Below are positions 24,613 through 33,161 of a DNA stretch of 64,000 bases, in pieces. The notes below the pieces were generated by a model. It saw only the letters and a program-made list of their open reading frames with translations. It did no database searches and had not been told where the DNA came from. Source of the stretch: JBCBKL01 sp963922565. GTDB lineage: Bacteria > Pseudomonadota > Alphaproteobacteria > Rhodobacterales > Rhodobacteraceae. The first letter of the stretch is position 1, and each line of letters opens with the position of its first letter. The DNA lies in the NCBI GenBank assembly GCA_963922565.1, contig CAWUIQ010000005.1, forward strand, positions 53,415-117,414. The letters are read 5' to 3'. The position numbers were made by a program, and so were the translations under genes.

Positions 24613-26003
24613 TATTTCGGGCCTATCATTTCCTCGGGGCGTACCACCCGATCAAACGTTTCTTCGTCGACAAAGCCCAGCTTAATCGCCTCTTCCTTCA
24701 GCGTTGTTCCGTTCTTGTGCGCCGTCTTGGCAACGGTTGTCGCATTGTCATAGCCGATTTCGGGCGCGAGCGCTGTCACCAGCATGAGCGACTCGCGCAT
24801 GAGTTTGTCGATCCGCTCTTCGTTGGCTTGCAGGCCATCGATACAGTTATCCGTGAAGGCCTGGCAGGCGTCGCCGATCAACTGCATCGATTGCAGGACG
24901 TTATAGGCCATCATGGGTTTATAGACGTTCAGCTCGAAATGACCCTGGCTGCCCGCAAAACCGACGGCCGCGTCGTTGCCCATCACATGGGCGCAAACCT
25001 GCGTCATCGCTTCGCACTGGGTCGGGTTCACTTTGCCCGGCATGATCGAGCTGCCGGGTTCGTTTTCGGGCAGGATCAATTCACCCAGGCCGCAGCGTGG
25101 GCCCGATCCCAGCAGGCGGATGTCGTTCGCGATCTTGAAGAGGCTGGCGGCAACCGTTTTCAACGCGCCTGACATTTCGACCATCGCGTCATGGGCTGCG
25201 AGCGCCTCGAACTTGTTGGGGGCGGTGACAAAGGGCAGGCCGGTAATCTCGGCCATGTTGGCGGCAACGCTTTCGGCCCAGCCGACCTTGGTGTTCAGCC
25301 CCGTGCCGACAGCCGTGCCGCCCTGCGCCAGCTCATAGATCCGCCCCAGGGCATCGTTAACCCGCGCGATACTCATGGCGACCTGATGGGCATAGCCGCC
25401 GAATTCCTGCGCAAGGGTCAGGGGTGTTGCATCCTGTGTATGCGTGCGGCCGATCTTGATGATCCCATCGAAGGCCGCGACCTTGGCGGTGATCGCGGCA
25501 TGCAGCTTTTCAAGCCCGGGCAGCAGCACATCCCGTGCTGTCATCGCGGTGGCGATGTGCATGGCGGTCGGGAACGTGTCGTTTGATGACTGCCCCATGT
25601 TGCAGTGATCGTTCGGATGTACCGGATCCTTCGATCCGATGGTGCCGCCCAGGATCTCGATGGCTCGGTTCGCAATCACCTCGTTGGCATTCATATTCGA
25701 TTGCGTGCCCGATCCGGTCTGCCACACGACAAGGGGAAAGTTGTCGTCGAGCTTGCCGTCGATCACTTCACCCGCAGCCTCGATGATTGCATCGGCGAGG
25801 CGGGCATCAAGTGTGCCTTGTGCCTTGTTCTGCATCGCGCAGGCCTGCTTGATCACCCCGAGGGCCCGCACGATCGCCACCGGCTGTTTTTCCCAACCGA
25901 TGGGGAAGTTCATGATCGACCGCTGTGTCTGTGCCCCCCAGTATTTGTCAGCAGGAACGTCGAGTGGCCCGAAACTGTCGCTTTCGGTGCGGGTGGCGGT
26001 CAT
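24612..26003 (-). CDS. fumC: Class II fumarate hydratase
   Basis: Iron-independent fumarase of the TCA cycle, interconverting fumarate and malate. The 463-residue protein has the family signature GSSIMPGKVNPTQCE, the substrate-binding TGSGTQSNMNANEVIANRA, and IKIGRTHTQDATPLTLAQEF. It is the first gene of a minus-strand run with the DUF4169 and RHH genes. Confidence 0.97.
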   Translation of the reverse strand: MTATRTESDSFGPLDVPADKYWGAQTQRSIMNFPIGWEKQPVAIVRALGVIKQACAMQNKAQGTLDARLADAIIEAAGEVIDGKLDDNFPLVVWQTGSGTQSNMNANEVIANRAIEILGGTIGSKDPVHPNDHCNMGQSSNDTFPTAMHIATAMTARDVLLPGLEKLHAAITAKVAAFDGIIKIGRTHTQDATPLTLAQEFGGYAHQVAMSIARVNDALGRIYELAQGGTAVGTGLNTKVGWAESVAANMAEITGLPFVTAPNKFEALAAHDAMVEMSGALKTVAASLFKIANDIRLLGSGPRCGLGELILPENEPGSSIMPGKVNPTQCEAMTQVCAHVMGNDAAVGFAGSQGHFELNVYKPMMAYNVLQSMQLIGDACQAFTDNCIDGLQANEERIDKLMRESLMLVTALAPEIGYDNATTVAKTAHKNGTTLKEEAIKLGFVDEETFDRVVRPEEMIGPK

Positions 26004-26172
26004 GTGCAGGCTCCGTCTGTGTATTCTACGGTATTCCGTTTAGTGTCGCCCCGGGCCTAGCACAATTGGCCAGTTTCGCGCAGTCTTGCGTCACACTGAT
26101 TTGAGAAAACCCGATATCGTTCCTACATCTATGACAGCGAGCCGGCACCATTCGGCTCGGGAGGGCAGAAAG

Positions 26173-26727
26173 ATGAGAGTACCAGCCAACCTGGCCCGTA
26201 TCGTGACTGGATTTGCCGTTGTGCTCATGCTCAGCGTTGCCGTTGCGAGCGCGAATAATATTGAACGGTTTGTTGGCACATATACGGGCAGCGCGGTCAT
26301 GAAGACGGTTGATGGCGAATCTCAGCCACGCAACCTCAGCGTCAAGATCGCAACGACCAAGCGCGGCTTTTCCGTCGATTGGACGACAATCGTCTACAGA
26401 AGCGACGGGCGCGAAAAGGAAAAGTCATACAGCGTCAACTTTGTACCAAGCGATCGGGATGACGTGTTCGCGGCCGCCATGAAGAAGAACATGTTCGGTC
26501 ACGAAGTGCCGCTCGATCCGATGAAGGGCGAACCTTATGTCTGGGCCCGTCTGTCCGGAGATACGCTGACGGTCTATTCGCTTTTTGTTGACGACATGGG
26601 CGACTACGAGATGCAGCAGTTCGACCGGAGCCTTGTTGAACGCGGCCTGCAGCTTGAATTCACGCGCTTCCGCAACGGTGACAAGCAACGGACGGTGTCC
26701 GCATTGCTGGAGCGTCAGTGGCCCTAG
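26173..26727 (+). CDS. Secreted protein of unknown function
   Basis: A 184-residue protein with a Sec signal (MRVPANLARIVTGFAVVLMLSVAVASA, cleavage after ASA) and a mature domain that looks like an all-beta periplasmic fold (FVGTYTGSAVMKTVDGE at its start). No catalytic motif was recognised. The start at 26173 follows AGGGCAGAAAG; a longer in-frame start at 26086 has no signal-like sequence and lies close to the divergent fumC promoter. Its 3' end overlaps the convergent methyltransferase gene by 4 bases. Confidence 0.7.
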   Translation: MRVPANLARIVTGFAVVLMLSVAVASANNIERFVGTYTGSAVMKTVDGESQPRNLSVKIATTKRGFSVDWTTIVYRSDGREKEKSYSVNFVPSDRDDVFAAAMKKNMFGHEVPLDPMKGEPYVWARLSGDTLTVYSLFVDDMGDYEMQQFDRSLVERGLQLEFTRFRNGDKQRTVSALLERQWP

Positions 26728-27284
26728 TGTTGCCGAAACCGGAACGTATAGACGCGGGCCGGAGGCAGATTACCCCAGACGATCTGGCTGCGCGTCCACG
26801 TTAGGCCAAACGTGTTGCGCACCCGCTCTGCCACAGGGGGCGTATGGCCGTAGGTGAACTGCACAAACACCCCATCCGGGGCCAGCGCCGCCCGGGTGGC
26901 CTTGAGAATCGCGAACTGGATCTTGTTGGGCATCGACAAGAGGGGCAGTCCGGACACGACAGCGCGCGCGCCCTTGAGGCCGAGTTTTCCCATATGCTGT
27001 GCCGGCGCGTGATGAATGTTAACACCCTCGAAATGATCCTGAAGATGATCAACGAATTCGTCCGAAAGTTCGAAAGCGTGCAGTTCGGATTTCGCGATGC
27101 CGCTTTCCAGCAAGGCCGACGTGATCTTGCCCGTACCGGCACCCAGTTCGATCACCGGGCCCTCGCCGGGCGGCACAGCCACGGCCATCTTGCGTGCCAG
27201 CGCCTCGGATGACGGGGCGAGTGCGACGACTTTGTGCGGTTGACGGATCAGCTGGCCCAGAAACAGCGGCAAATCTTGTGGCAT
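26724..27284 (-). CDS. Class I SAM-dependent methyltransferase, PmtA-like
   Basis: A 186-residue methyltransferase with the SAM-binding motif VIELGAGTGKITSALLESG and a preceding PHKVVALAPSSEALARKMA block. This layout (short N-terminal helix with APSS, then the Rossmann core, and a SGLPLLSMP motif) fits the bacterial phosphatidylethanolamine N-methyltransferase (PmtA) group, which makes phosphatidylcholine. An rRNA-dimethylase-like enzyme is the alternative, since the two share this pattern. Confidence 0.75.
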   Translation of the reverse strand: MPQDLPLFLGQLIRQPHKVVALAPSSEALARKMAVAVPPGEGPVIELGAGTGKITSALLESGIAKSELHAFELSDEFVDHLQDHFEGVNIHHAPAQHMGKLGLKGARAVVSGLPLLSMPNKIQFAILKATRAALAPDGVFVQFTYGHTPPVAERVRNTFGLTWTRSQIVWGNLPPARVYTFRFRQH

Positions 27285-27411
27285 GACATCAAAATTCTGT
27301 TGATTACACTCCGTTCAGAAATGCGTTCTGAGCGTACCAAGTAAAGGCATAATTGGGGCATATCCGGGGAAATTTACCTAGCGTGACCGCGATCCGGGCA
27401 CGCATCGGTGC

Positions 27412-27900
27412 TCAGGGTTTGCGGAAGCTGTCGAGCGACACGATATCCGCGTCTTTTTGTGGCTTCTCGCTGGCCGTTTCAAGCTCGACCGCAGCAGGCA
27501 GAACTTCGGTCGTCTTCTCCACCGTCTCGGTGGTTTCGCCGCTTTCATCCTGCGTTTCGAACCGCAGGCCGAATTCAACGGACGGATCCACGAATGTCTT
27601 GATCGCGTCGTAGGGAATATAAAGAGGTTCGGGCGAGTCACCGAAGTTCAGCGTCACCGCAAAGCCCTCGTCGCCCACATCAAGGTTGTCGTACCAGTGT
27701 TGCATCACAACCGTCATCTCGCCCGGATACCGATCGGACAGCCAATCGGCGAGCTCCGCGTCGGGATGGCTGGTGTCGAACGTGATGAAGAAGTGGTGGG
27801 AACCTGGCAGGCCGTTCGCCTCGACATCGGCGAGCACTTTTCGGATGAGGCCGCGCATGGCCTCGTGCATCAGGTTGCCGTAGTCGATGGTCCGGCTCAT
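27412..27900 (-). CDS. sspB: ClpXP adaptor SspB (alphaproteobacterial type)
   Basis: A 162-residue adaptor that delivers tmRNA-tagged proteins to ClpXP. Recognised by IDYGNLMHEAMRGLIRKVL at the N-terminus, HHFFITFDTSHPDAELADWLSDRYP, and MTVVMQHWYDNL followed by FAVTLNFGDSPEPLYIPYDAI. The tail is acidic and disordered and ends in IVSLDSFRKP, the short ClpX-binding type of end. The tmRNA gene lies 2.3 kb upstream on the same strand. The start at 27900 is used because the longer frame adds 32 unrelated residues. Confidence 0.93.
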   Translation of the reverse strand: MSRTIDYGNLMHEAMRGLIRKVLADVEANGLPGSHHFFITFDTSHPDAELADWLSDRYPGEMTVVMQHWYDNLDVGDEGFAVTLNFGDSPEPLYIPYDAIKTFVDPSVEFGLRFETQDESGETTETVEKTTEVLPAAVELETASEKPQKDADIVSLDSFRKP

Positions 27901-27964
27901 GCTTCTCCCCAACGAGATATAGTCACCATAAGCTATTTCACCGGCAAGGAAAGGGGGAGAAGCA

Positions 27965-29218
27965 TTAAGGAATTTCGAACAACCCGACGGCAACACCCAA
28001 TGCTGCCATTATGGCCAATGCCAGGGGCAGGCCGAGCTTTACCCGTAAGAGCAAAACGCCCGCAACGACCGTCAGCCCCAGTGCTGCGGTGTTGAGGCTC
28101 AGCAGATCAGGCAGGGGCAGGGGAAGCGGGTCAAGCGCCTCGATCCGGGCAAAGAGAACGTGCAGTGCAAACCAGACCGAAAGGTTCAGGATCACCCCGA
28201 CGACCGCAGCCGTTACGCCGTGCAGTGCGGCCGACAGTCTGGGGCGCGCCGCGATATAGTCGAGCTGAGGGCCAGCGAGGAAGATCCACAGAAAACACGG
28301 CACGAAAGTGACCCAGAGGCTCATCAGTCCCGCGACGACGGCCAACCCGAGGCCGCCCACGTTCTGCCCCGCAAGGATCGCAACGAACTCGGTCACAAGG
28401 ATGAGCGGGCCCGGCGTCGTTTCGGCCAGTCCAAGCGCGTCGATCATCTCGCCTGTCGTGATCCAGCCGTAATCCTGCACGACCTCTTGGGTCATGTAGG
28501 CAAGCACGGCGTACGCGCCGCCGAACGTCACGACCGCCAAGCGGGAAAAGAAAAGACCAACCTGAAGCAGAAAGTCATGCTGCAGCACCCATACCGTCAG
28601 GATCGGCAAGGCCCAAAGCCCGCCCCAGATCAGCAGGGTTTGCAGCGATCCCGCCGCGTTGAGGCCGGGCAGGTTCGCCACGACACTGCCCTGATATCGG
28701 AACCACCCAAAGACCGCTGCAATCGCGATGATGGCGGGAAAGGGCAGGCCGAAAACGAAAAGTGCCAGAAAGGCAAACGCGGCCAGGCCCCAATCCGCCC
28801 GACCGTTCAACGCTTTCCGGCCCAGCCGCAAAAGCGCCTGCAGCACGACAATGATGACGGTCGCCTTGATCCCCAGAAAGGCTGCTTGGACAAGGGGAAC
28901 ATTGCCGAAACTGATGTAGCCGATGGCAAGGGCGAGAATGACCACAGCACCGGGCAGGACAAAAAGCAAACCGGCAATCAAACCGCCGACAACACCGCGC
29001 AACCGCCAGCCGGCATAGGTGGCAAGCTGCATCGCCTCTGGTCCCGGCAGCAACATGCACAGCGAAAGGGCGCGCAGATACTGCTCTTCGGTCAGCCATT
29101 TCTGCCGCTCGACCAGCGTGTCGTGCATCAGCGCGATCTGCGCAGCCGGTCCGCCAAAAGACAGCACACCGATCCGACCGAAGACGCGGAAAAGCTCGGA
29201 AAGGGATGCCTGGATCAT
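27965..29218 (-). CDS. chrA: Chromate transporter ChrA
   Basis: A 417-residue inner-membrane efflux protein of the CHR family with the two homologous halves of the long form. The conserved block SFGGPAAQIALMHDTLVERQKWL...MLLPGPEAMQLATYAGW is in the first half and VVTFGGAYAVLAYMTQEVV...TTPGPLILVTEFVAILAG in the second. It exports chromate, and in some bacteria sulfate or other oxyanions. Its ATG overlaps the stop of the chrB-like gene (ATGA). Confidence 0.93.
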   Translation of the reverse strand: MIQASLSELFRVFGRIGVLSFGGPAAQIALMHDTLVERQKWLTEEQYLRALSLCMLLPGPEAMQLATYAGWRLRGVVGGLIAGLLFVLPGAVVILALAIGYISFGNVPLVQAAFLGIKATVIIVVLQALLRLGRKALNGRADWGLAAFAFLALFVFGLPFPAIIAIAAVFGWFRYQGSVVANLPGLNAAGSLQTLLIWGGLWALPILTVWVLQHDFLLQVGLFFSRLAVVTFGGAYAVLAYMTQEVVQDYGWITTGEMIDALGLAETTPGPLILVTEFVAILAGQNVGGLGLAVVAGLMSLWVTFVPCFLWIFLAGPQLDYIAARPRLSAALHGVTAAVVGVILNLSVWFALHVLFARIEALDPLPLPLPDLLSLNTAALGLTVVAGVLLLRVKLGLPLALAIMAALGVAVGLFEIP

Positions 29219-30030
29219 GCGGCGTATCCATCCGTCCGGTCGTTGTCTTCCTCGTGGTGGTCCCGCGCCCAGCGATAGAGCGCATCGTATAAGCCCATGG
29301 CAGCCTCCAATCGGGCGATGTCATCCGCGTATTGACACCATAGCCCCGCCGAGATGGCCGCAAGTCCTGCCGCCTGCGGGGCGCGATCATGCGCATTCGT
29401 AGCCGCCGCGCGCACGACGCCTGCCAGACGGTCCAGTGCGTCCGTTCGAAGTGCAAACTCGTCGAGCATTGTGTCAAACGTGCAAAGGGGCCCGCGACGG
29501 CTCCCGAAAGTACCGTCGACATCGAAGGGCGTGGCACCAAAGCGGTCCGCTACGTCCCGCACCGCGTCCGCTGAGACAAACAGAAACCGGGCGTTGTGGT
29601 CCACAAAGCGACGGATCAGCCATGCACAGGCCATGCGATCGACGGTTGGTGTATCATCGGTGACCCACAGCGTGCTGCCCATGATAGGACTGGGTATTTG
29701 GCCTACAGGTATGTGCGGCGCGTCCGATTGGTCGCGCCACGCAAACATGCCGCCACCAAGGTATCGTGCGCCGATGCCTTCGCTGCGCAGCCACGCCGCG
29801 AGACCCTGGCTCAGTTTCAGGCCGCGCTGACACACCACAACGCAATCGCGACCCGCAAGTCGGTCCAGCAATGCCGGAATGTCGGTATGTGGATGCCGGA
29901 AGGATCCCGGTATCAGATGAGGGTCGTCGGCAAAGTCGGGATCTATCCTGATGTCAACGATTTGCGGGGCATCGGGGGTTCCGATCACGCGCATCAATTG
30001 TTGGGGCAGAATTTCATTTGGGGCAGACAT
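29215..30030 (-). CDS. chrB: Rhodanese-ChrB fusion, chromate resistance protein
   Basis: A 271-residue protein with an N-terminal rhodanese domain (about 1-105; IVDIRIDPDF and active-site loop VVVCQRGLKLSQG with a Cys) joined to a ChrB C-terminal domain (about 118-271; DRMACAWLIRRFVDHNARFLFV). ChrB acts with ChrA, in some species as a chromate-responsive regulator. Immediately upstream of chrA with a 4-base overlap. The start at 30030 has GAGG nine bases upstream; ATGs at 30039 and above lie on top of that Shine-Dalgarno. Confidence 0.85.
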   Translation of the reverse strand: MSAPNEILPQQLMRVIGTPDAPQIVDIRIDPDFADDPHLIPGSFRHPHTDIPALLDRLAGRDCVVVCQRGLKLSQGLAAWLRSEGIGARYLGGGMFAWRDQSDAPHIPVGQIPSPIMGSTLWVTDDTPTVDRMACAWLIRRFVDHNARFLFVSADAVRDVADRFGATPFDVDGTFGSRRGPLCTFDTMLDEFALRTDALDRLAGVVRAAATNAHDRAPQAAGLAAISAGLWCQYADDIARLEAAMGLYDALYRWARDHHEEDNDRTDGYAA

Positions 30031-30149
30031 GGCATGCATCCTCACAAGCGGAAACATGCGAACGTTGGGCTGCCGCCTCACGGGGTGTTCGCATTAACCC
30101 CATGTGTGGAAAAGGTGCCGATGGCGTCTGTGTTGTCAAGGAAAGGTTC

Positions 30150-30463
30150 GGCGAAAGTGCAGGCTTCTGTTGCCAGGTGCCTGCGAACCCCGCCTTACGC
30201 TGCTAGGCGCAAGGGCTTAGATTTCGGTCTGGTTACTGCTTACGCAGCAACTGCAACCGGAGCACGATTGTCGTTTGCAATTGTACTGTTTGGGCCGGTA
30301 CGGTGGCACCCCGCCGAGACAAAGCTAACCCCTTTAGACGTCCGTCGATCCTATTTCGGCCCCATGATCCCCAAACGAAGGATATTTGGTGGAGCCGCCG
30401 GGTACCGCCCCCGGGTCCGATCCGCTTATTACGAGCGCGTTTATGTCCATAGTTCTTGCGAAC
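30150..30463 (-). ncRNA. ssrA: tmRNA, two-piece (circularly permuted) form
   Basis: Transfer-messenger RNA rescuing stalled ribosomes. Read on the minus strand the acceptor piece comes first and ends in CGGCTCC-ACCA at 30387; after a 23-base spacer the coding piece begins GGGGCCG at 30363. These two ends pair as a 7-base acceptor stem with a G-U at position 3, the alanine identity pair, although they are in reverse order in the gene. The tag frame runs 30278-30243 and encodes ANDNRAPVAVAA, followed by TAA. Both outer ends are estimates: the 5' end from the promoter, the 3' end from a GCAGGC/GCCTGC hairpin (30159-30184). Confidence 0.92.
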
Positions 30464-30469
30464 ACCTGA

Positions 30470-30498
30470 AATATAATCGGGCGCTCTGGGCCGTGCAA
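30470..30498 (-). promoter_or_regulatory. Sigma-70-type promoter of ssrA
   Basis: On the minus strand TTGCAC (30498-30493) and TATATT (30475-30470) are separated by 17 bases, close to the housekeeping consensus. Predicted start near 30463, just before the acceptor piece of the tmRNA. Confidence 0.75.
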
Positions 30499-30608
30499 GT
30501 CCAACCAAGCGATACCGGTCGGCTTTCCCGCGTCGAATTTAGATTAACTTTTCTTACCAGGATGCTAAAAATACTATTAAAAATCTGTGTTGGTAGGCTG
30601 TGTAACCT

Positions 30609-30959
30609 TCACACATTCAGGCCGATCGCAAAGACTGCCATCCAGAAATCCCCAAAAAAGACCATCCATCGCCGGCGCGTCGGGCCGTGGCGAAGAATGC
30701 GGTAGGCGAGGATCAATGCGCAGCCGGCCCAAAGATAGCCAAGGCAGATCATGCAGTTCCTGTCGTTCAGGATCAGGGCTGCGGTGCCGATGATGGTGAG
30801 CGCGCCGCCTGAAAGGCCGCAGCCAAACCCGGTCTCAAACGGAACATAAGAGGGATGCGTACGGGCCAGTTCGGTCGGCGACATGGCGGCCAATAAAAGA
30901 ACTAACCCATATAAGACTGTAATGGCCGCGAGGGCCGCGTTAACAAATTCTAAGGTCAT
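30609..30959 (-). CDS. Small membrane protein, related to the next gene (DUF4345-like)
   Basis: A 116-residue protein with about four membrane helices and no catalytic motif. Its second half (CLGYLWAGCALILAYRILRH, then WMVFFGDFWMAVFAIGL) lines up with the second half of the 31035-31391 product, so the two are probably diverged copies. The family resembles DUF4345. Neighbouring bases are AT-rich, including a 13-base palindrome upstream. Confidence 0.7.
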   Translation of the reverse strand: MTLEFVNAALAAITVLYGLVLLLAAMSPTELARTHPSYVPFETGFGCGLSGGALTIIGTAALILNDRNCMICLGYLWAGCALILAYRILRHGPTRRRWMVFFGDFWMAVFAIGLNV

Positions 30960-30977
30960 ATTACTGCTCGAATGAAT

Positions 30978-30990
30978 CTACTTTAAGTAG
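30978..30990. promoter_or_regulatory. Palindrome upstream of a small membrane protein gene
   Basis: CTACTT-T-AAGTAG, a perfect inverted repeat around one base, 19 bases upstream of the start at 30959. It could be an operator; no regulator is assigned. Confidence 0.35.
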
Positions 30991-31034
30991 TTTCATTACT
31001 ACGAAACATTACCCTAGGATACTATCAAAAAACA

Positions 31035-31391
31035 TTATTGCGTTAGATTGGCGAAAATCAGCCAAGCGGCGAGTATGGCCTCGATACCGCCGTAAATCGC
31101 TGTCTTTGCGAATGGCGGTCGATCCAATGCAATAGACACAACCCGCCCCAGGGCTGCGCCGGCATAGGCAAATCCCAACATGACATAGGCGGATGGAGCG
31201 TTAAGCCAGATTGCCGCAAGCCCGGCAATGACGAACAGGCCGCCTACGCTGGCCCGCATTTCGCTCAGACCCATGGTGCTGTTCGTTGTCTCGAGATCGA
31301 GGACCCCGGCGGTAAAGCGCGGCGCCATAAACCCGAACAATCCAAAACCAATCGTTAAGAGACACGCGACAACATTAAGCAGGTCAATCAT
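31035..31391 (-). CDS. DUF4345-like small membrane protein
   Basis: A 118-residue, four-helix membrane protein with the family-like segment MGLSEMRASVGGLFVIAGLAA and YVMLGFAYAGAALGRVVSI. Function unknown. It precedes its probable paralogue on the same strand and follows a possible 32-residue protein. Confidence 0.75.
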   Translation of the reverse strand: MIDLLNVVACLLTIGFGLFGFMAPRFTAGVLDLETTNSTMGLSEMRASVGGLFVIAGLAAIWLNAPSAYVMLGFAYAGAALGRVVSIALDRPPFAKTAIYGGIEAILAAWLIFANLTQ

Positions 31392-31429
31392 GATCGCGCA
31401 GTTAGAGCGTCAACAGGTCCGGGCAAGCA

Positions 31430-31528
31430 TCAATAGAGGCTCAGCGTCGCTGCATGCGGTGTCACACCAGTCAGGGCATATCCGAGCATGAAAAGGGCGC
31501 CAACAAGCGCAACGAGAAAGCGGTTCAT
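31430..31528 (-). CDS. Possible 32-residue membrane protein
   Basis: A short frame not usually called: ATG at 31528, stop at 31430. The product starts MNRFLVALVGALFMLGYALT, a single hydrophobic helix, and ends in a short polar tail. A Shine-Dalgarno AAAGGAGC lies 7 bases before the ATG, which is the main support. It is 38 bases upstream of the DUF4345-like gene and on the same strand, so it may be the first gene of that run. Confidence 0.45.
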   Translation of the reverse strand: MNRFLVALVGALFMLGYALTGVTPHAATLSLY

Positions 31529-31672
31529 AGAAAATGCTCCTTTCAAAATATGAATATCGTAACCGACGCGCTGACGATCGGAAAGTCTGGCTTTCATGAC
31601 CCGGGATTATCGGCAAATTTCCGATTGCCGCCCCGGATTTGCTCTGTCAGGAATGCCGATCAGGGAGAGGAC

Positions 31673-32455
31673 ATGACGCACGCAATTCGTACATCGCTGT
31701 GGCTGGGTTTCTTTGGCTTCATTCTGTGGTCATGGTGGTGGCTTTACTCCATGGCCGTTCGGATGGACGTCGATCTGATTGGCCGGCCTGGGCCCATGGG
31801 CCAACGCATGGCCGCGATGGATCCACGGATGGATATGGTCATGCCGATGGCCGAGTTTTCGCCGCTCTTTTTGATGTGGGGCGTCATGATGGCAGCGATG
31901 ATGCTGCCGACCCTCGTTCCGACGCTTACCACGTATGATAACTTGATCCGCAGCGCCGACGGGACGCGCGCGGGTTGGCTGGGTGTTTTGCTTGGGTACT
32001 TCATCGTCTGGGTGGGTTTTGCCGGGCTGATCGCGGCGGTTCAGCTGGCGCTCTTGTTCGGCGGCGTGATCGACATGCTGGGCATTGCCAAGAACCCGCT
32101 GGTGGGTGGCGGTCTGCTCATCGTGGTCGGGCTGTTCCAGTTTACCCGCACCAAGGAGCTGTGCCACGGCGTGTGCCATGCGCCGATGACCTATTTCCTC
32201 GGCAACTGGAGAACCGGTTTCGGCGGCGGGCTTCGGATGGGTCTGGGACTAGGGGCCTTCTGCGTCGGCTGCTGCTGGGGTTTCATGGCGCTTGGGTTCG
32301 TCGGCGGCGTTATGAGCTTGCTTTGGATGGGTCTTGCGACGCTTTTCATGGTGTTGGAGAAGTTGCCTCAGATCGGTCATGTGATCATGAAACCGGCGGG
32401 CGTGATTTTGATTGTGGGCGGCGTTGTGTGGGCCGCTCAGGGTGTAGGAGGATAA
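31673..32455 (+). CDS. DUF2182 membrane protein
   Basis: A 260-residue membrane protein of the DUF2182 family (predicted metal-binding). It has about six helices, a Met-rich segment (MGQRMAAMDPRMDMVMPMAEF, then MWGVMMAAMMLPT), the conserved KELCHGVCHAPMTYF and GAFCVGCCWGFMALGF with closely spaced cysteines and histidines. These residues could bind a soft metal. Function is unknown; the family is often encoded beside DUF1326, as here (1 base gap). The start at 31673 follows AGGGAGAGG; the longer upstream frame is not membrane-like. Confidence 0.88.
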   Translation: MTHAIRTSLWLGFFGFILWSWWWLYSMAVRMDVDLIGRPGPMGQRMAAMDPRMDMVMPMAEFSPLFLMWGVMMAAMMLPTLVPTLTTYDNLIRSADGTRAGWLGVLLGYFIVWVGFAGLIAAVQLALLFGGVIDMLGIAKNPLVGGGLLIVVGLFQFTRTKELCHGVCHAPMTYFLGNWRTGFGGGLRMGLGLGAFCVGCCWGFMALGFVGGVMSLLWMGLATLFMVLEKLPQIGHVIMKPAGVILIVGGVVWAAQGVGG

Positions 32456-32456
32456 G

Positions 32457-33161
32457 ATGGCGCTTAAACGCAGACCGAAGGCCGATAAGCTGCCGATTTC
32501 GCAGCGGATCGACAGCCGGATGCCCAACCCGGGGCGACGTCAGATGCGCCCAACGGAATGGGTGATCAAGGGTGAACTGTTTCTCAACTGTTCCTGTACC
32601 GTCTTCTGCCCATGCGTCGTGTCGCTTGGTGCGCATCCTCCGACCGAAGGCGATTGCAGGGCGTGGATGGCCATTGCCATCGATGAGGGCCACTTCGAAG
32701 GCGAAGATCTCTCCGGTCTTAACGTAGGGCTGATGGTGGATATTCCCGGCCGAATGGCTGAGGGCGGTTGGCGTGTCGCGGCCTATGTCGACGAGCGGGC
32801 CAGCGGAAAGGCCTATAACGGGATCCTGCAGATCTTTTCCGGCGCTGCTGGGGGTACGACGGGCCTCTTTACCATGCTGGTCAGCGACATTATCGGCGCG
32901 GAACGCGAAAAGGTGGAGATTGTCCGCGAGGGCAACCGCCGTGGTCTTTATATCGGGCGCAAGATCCAGGGCGAGATCGAGATGATCGAAGGCAGCAGCC
33001 CGGATCATCCTGTGGTTATCGGCAACTCGAAATACTGGATGGGTCCGGACATCATTGCAGCGCGCGGCCTCAAGTCGAAAGTGCGCGACTATGGCCGGGT
33101 CTGGGATTTTGGTGGCAAATCGGCAGAGATCTGCGCGATTGACTGGAAGGGCCCCAAGTGA
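32457..33161 (+). CDS. DUF1326 protein
   Basis: A 234-residue soluble protein. A short basic N-terminus precedes the family's opening WVIKGELFLNCSCTVFCPC, with Cys45, Cys47, Cys51 and Cys53 suggesting metal or cluster binding. The rest is a beta-rich domain. GGAGG six bases before the ATG at 32457 fixes the start. It is coupled with the DUF2182 gene before it and overlaps the DinB-family gene after it (TGATG). Confidence 0.87.
   Translation: MALKRRPKADKLPISQRIDSRMPNPGRRQMRPTEWVIKGELFLNCSCTVFCPCVVSLGAHPPTEGDCRAWMAIAIDEGHFEGEDLSGLNVGLMVDIPGRMAEGGWRVAAYVDERASGKAYNGILQIFSGAAGGTTGLFTMLVSDIIGAEREKVEIVREGNRRGLYIGRKIQGEIEMIEGSSPDHPVVIGNSKYWMGPDIIAARGLKSKVRDYGRVWDFGGKSAEICAIDWKGPK

Noticed and set aside
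28160..29278. 372-codon open frame on the plus strand
   Set aside because: Antisense to chrA; composition is charged and repetitive with no recognisable domain.
29596..30705. 369-codon open frame on the plus strand
   Set aside because: Runs across the chrB 5' end and the tmRNA gene; the tmRNA evidence on the other strand is far stronger.
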